A stretch of 53,997 nt of DNA from Clostridiales bacterium (GTDB lineage Bacteria > Bacillota > Clostridia > Christensenellales > CAG-138). How positions within the stretch are numbered: the first letter of the stretch is position 1; the number at the start of each line of letters is the position of its first letter. Made by a program: the position numbers and the translations under genes. The notes under the pieces were generated by a model. That model was not told the origin of the DNA. It saw only the letters and a list, made by a program, of their open reading frames with translations, and ran no database searches. Positions 51,646 through 53,997 of this stretch are shown piece after piece. The DNA lies in NCBI GenBank assembly GCA_004558525.1, contig SFCQ01000013.1, positions 1 to 53,997 of the forward strand. Direction: 5' to 3'.

Positions 51646-52539
51646 TTATCCTTGGGAAGCGAGTGCGGAAGCTTGCTCCACAGACTGCTCCTGACCCTCG
51701 GCATTCTCCGTCGTGGGCGCTGCCGTGGGCTCCTCCGTAGGCGTAGGTTCAGGGGATACGCTGGTCTCCGGTGCAGGCTCCGTTGTGGGCGCTGCCGTGG
51801 GCGTTGGATCCTCCGTGGGCGTAGGTTCAGGGGATACGGTGGCCTCCGGTGTAGGCGTAGGTTCAGGGGATACGGTGGCCTCCGGTGTAGGTGTAGGTGT
51901 AGGTGTAGGTGTAGGTGTAGGTGTAGGTGTAGGCTCACCTATCGTGTAGCCGTTATGGATTATTTCCTCACCATCCATCGCTTCATATCCGCCGGAGAAG
52001 CCGTCTATCTTCATGACCACCGGGTATTCCATGCCGGTCGTATAGCATATAAAGCTAAGCGCATAGCTGAATACTTCGGTTCTGTACTGACTGCTGCCTA
52101 TGGTTATTACGCAGTAGCCCTCAGTTTGGACATTTTCGTCAGCGGGCCATTGGAGAGTCACATAATAGCCCTTATCCGGCTCCAGGGTCCATTCAGTGGG
52201 CTGCTCTGTTTCTTCCTCGGCCTCCGTTGATTCGACCTCCGCCGGCAGCAGCATCGGGCTAACAGCGGGCATATCGGTCACGGTAACATTTACCTTCGTA
52301 CCAAAATTGCTCTTTGTCTTTATATCCTCCACACCGCACGTTGCGGAATCCGTAAACCAGGCCCAGCTTGCTCCCACAAAGAATGTGCAGCAAATCACAA
52401 CGCATATGACTGGCGGCACCAGAATGCGCAGGAGATCACTGTCAATTGCAGATTTACGGTGTGCTCCGTTTCCATTGCTTTGAAATAATCGTTTCAAGCC
52501 ACTCAACCTCCGTTTGGCGAGATCACTCTTGATGAGCAA
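51646..52539 (-). CDS. SipW-type exported protein with Pro-Thr repeat tail
   Basis: A 297-residue protein. The N-terminus has a hydrophobic segment (LRILVPPVICVVICCTFFVGA) ending in SWAWFTDSATCGV, the cleavage-region pattern of SipW-dependent TasA/CalY-type precursors. A folded domain spans about 80-200. The tail (about 205-280) is low-complexity: (PT)8 and two copies of TPEATVSPEPTP, then acidic Thr/Pro/Glu. It ends without a wall-sorting signal. Its stop is 3 bases before the class B sortase start, so the two are cotranscribed. Function inferred only from context. Confidence 0.7.
   Translation of the reverse strand: MLIKSDLAKRRLSGLKRLFQSNGNGAHRKSAIDSDLLRILVPPVICVVICCTFFVGASWAWFTDSATCGVEDIKTKSNFGTKVNVTVTDMPAVSPMLLPAEVESTEAEEETEQPTEWTLEPDKGYYVTLQWPADENVQTEGYCVITIGSSQYRTEVFSYALSFICYTTGMEYPVVMKIDGFSGGYEAMDGEEIIHNGYTIGEPTPTPTPTPTPTPTPTPEATVSPEPTPTPEATVSPEPTPTEDPTPTAAPTTEPAPETSVSPEPTPTEEPTAAPTTENAEGQEQSVEQASALASQG
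51818..51931. repeat. Tandem repeats encoding Pro-Thr tail
   Basis: Two exact copies of a 36-bp unit (51818-51853 and 51854-51889) are followed by a hexamer GGTGTA tandem, eight units, at 51884-51931. All lie inside the 51646-52539 gene and keep its frame, so copy-number change would alter tail length only. Confidence 0.9.
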
Positions 52540-52619
52540 TCAAAAGGTACGGAATTTACATCTGTGCCCTTTGATTGCCCCTCCCGCCCGGAGGCGGGAG
52601 AGGTTTGGTAAATAGGGGG

Positions 52620-53997
52620 TTATTTTGCGGTTACAGTCCAAGTGGAGCCGCTGTTGGTGACGTTGTAATTAGCCGTATCCACATAGGCGCTGGGATCAAC
52701 GTTAAAGGTACCGCCGGTGATAGTAAGATAGTCGCTGGCATTTCCGGAAGAAACCTGAATAAGGCTTCCGCCTTCAGCAACATTAAAGGTACCGCCGTTA
52801 ACAACGATTTTCTGTGTGTAACTCGTATTTACTTTTACATAGAAGATACGTTTGTCGGCCTTAAAGGTACCGCCGTTGATGGTTGTAATAGACGGTACAT
52901 GGCTGTTGCCGTAGTCGACATAAACGCATTCACCGGAGGAATCACCGTCATAATGGGCGTTAAATTCTCCACCGTTTACAATAACATTTCCGAATACGTT
53001 GGCAATAACGCTTGCTGCGCCTTTTCCGTCAAATGTGCCGCCGTTGATCACTACGCCGACAGCATCCGGGTCTTGGGTCTGAAGCTGGCAGAGAATCACA
53101 GCGCTGTCATGGGTGTATTTACCGCTTTGAATTGTTACGGTGGGCTTCCATACCGCAATGGCTGCAATCTGTGTATATCCGCCGCCCCCATGTACTACAA
53201 TGCTGCCGTCTATGCTGTACCCGCCGTTGTTGTTGGGGTCGCTTAATACAAGGTTTGTAGGACCGTCACTGCTGCTGATACTGCCGCTTTCAACGGCGCC
53301 TGTAAGAGTGTTGCCGCCGAAGTCAATAGCGGTGTCATTCGTTACAGACATCTGGATGCCGTCATCAACGATGACGTTCTCTGTCAAAACAATGTTGCCG
53401 CCCTGAATCAGCGCGTCTCTCATGGCGGCAGGGTCGGAGACCATGACCGGATAAGTGGCGTTAGCATCATACTGGTTGTCATAGCTGTCGTACTCCACGG
53501 TATCCTGAGTGGCCAGAACGGTGATACCGATGCCCTCAATGGACAGGCCCTGATACACGTTGCCGGCCTCCTCTTTCATGTGGCCTTTGATTATAATGCC
53601 TTCGGTTGAAGCATTGGGCGCAAGACTGACTTCAGCACTGATGTCAATGTTGTCGCCATAGGTGAAATCAATCGCCTGAAGCAGATCTGCATCACCTACG
53701 ATACCGCTTACATCCATCTTATACTTGAGCGCAAGGTTGCCCTTGTTTACAATGCGAAGCTCAGGCAGCTCATAAGTACAGCCCGGCTCCCAGAGGATTT
53801 CTTCGTTTTCCGGTGCACCAGCGGCTTTTTTGAAGCTGAGCGTCTGTCCCTCGGCACTTACCCATTCGTCGTTTGCGCCTTTCATTTCAAGCGCGATATC
53901 CAGCGTACCGGCCTGAATTGTGCTTACCGCGGTGCTTGCGCTGTCGGTGAACCACGCGAAGGTGGTGCCAACCAGCATTACCATGCACAGCAGCATG
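52620..53997 (-). CDS. TasA/CalY-like SipW-dependent protein with beta-helix repeats (partial)
   Basis: 458 residues up to the window edge, where the true start probably lies slightly beyond. The visible start is the end of a signal segment, LVGTTFAWFTDSAS, followed by the TasA-like domain (IQAGTLDIALEMK...LRIVNKGNLALKYKMDVSG). After about residue 185 come repeated right-handed beta-helix turns with NGGTF-type motifs (INGGTFDGKG, VNGGEFNAHY, INGGTFKADK, VNGGTFNVAEGG, ITGGTFNVD). It could form surface fibres in the TasA manner. No sorting motif is seen at the end (WTVTAK). The shared AWFTDSA motif links it to the next gene. Confidence 0.75.
   Translation of the reverse strand, partial: MLLCMVMLVGTTFAWFTDSASTAVSTIQAGTLDIALEMKGANDEWVSAEGQTLSFKKAAGAPENEEILWEPGCTYELPELRIVNKGNLALKYKMDVSGIVGDADLLQAIDFTYGDNIDISAEVSLAPNASTEGIIIKGHMKEEAGNVYQGLSIEGIGITVLATQDTVEYDSYDNQYDANATYPVMVSDPAAMRDALIQGGNIVLTENVIVDDGIQMSVTNDTAIDFGGNTLTGAVESGSISSSDGPTNLVLSDPNNNGGYSIDGSIVVHGGGGYTQIAAIAVWKPTVTIQSGKYTHDSAVILCQLQTQDPDAVGVVINGGTFDGKGAASVIANVFGNVIVNGGEFNAHYDGDSSGECVYVDYGNSHVPSITTINGGTFKADKRIFYVKVNTSYTQKIVVNGGTFNVAEGGSLIQVSSGNASDYLTITGGTFNVDPSAYVDTANYNVTNSGSTWTVTAK

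Noticed and set aside
51646..51938. Minus ORF of HLHLHLHL repeats and plus ORF of VGVGVG repeats
   Set aside because: Both are other-frame readings of the PT-coding hexamer repeat.

Overview
The window reads as a chromosomal segment of a low-to-mid GC, probably anaerobic Firmicute of the Clostridia type. The case rests on the gene order gyrB-gyrA / mnmG-rsmG-noc(parB), AddAB in place of RecBCD, MgtE, SipW-dependent TasA-like proteins, class B sortase and SD-rich Gram-positive ribosome binding sites. Core genes strongly favour ATA (Ile) and AGG (Arg). The exact order or family cannot be settled from the sequence alone; Christensenellales-like Clostridia is a guess.

Region 1 (1-1.9 kb): the 3' end of an rRNA operon (5S rRNA and terminator), a probable small holin-like type I toxin, a GNAT acetyltransferase, an unexplained 0.5 kb stretch and tRNA-Arg(ACG). 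Region 2 (2-13.1 kb): a CoA-dependent-acyltransferase-like protein on the minus strand, then recF-gyrB-gyrA-CmpB-like membrane protein-mnmG-rsmG-noc/parB. dnaA, dnaN and parA are not present next to them. Region 3 (13.2-24.7 kb): MATE exporter and TetR, MgtE, a three-gene putative flavin electron-transfer module (NusG domain II, Gx transporter, FMN-binding protein), nagA with a Cys-rich protein, carbamate kinase with a DUF1015 protein, an AEC transporter and a PlsC-like acyltransferase with a zinc ribbon.

Region 4 (24.7-37.6 kb) is one long tightly packed operon: thpR-addB-addA-prmC-capA-prfA-tsaC-rpiB-upp, mixing DNA repair, translation termination and tRNA modification. Region 5 (37.8-41 kb) holds selD, a class V aminotransferase/cysteine desulfurase and a LysR regulator. 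With no selA/selB/tRNA-Sec visible, this resembles the 'orphan SelD' selenium-cofactor gene set.

Region 6 (41-50.7 kb) is accessory and heavily rearranged: a sortase, a row of intergenic palindromes also seen elsewhere in the window, a truncated cell-wall protein, an XRE regulator, a truncated M20 peptidase, and an AAA ATPase fused in frame to a frameshifted amidohydrolase. These are followed by a Fic protein, a short N-terminal fragment, an IS256-family element, a VirB4-type conjugation fragment and a frameshifted small alarmone synthetase fragment joined to it through 11 bp of microhomology. This looks like the scar of a decayed integrative element. Region 7 (50.8-54 kb) is a minus-strand surface-fibre cluster: class B sortase, a Pro/Thr-repeat SipW-type protein, and a TasA-like beta-helix protein running off the window end.
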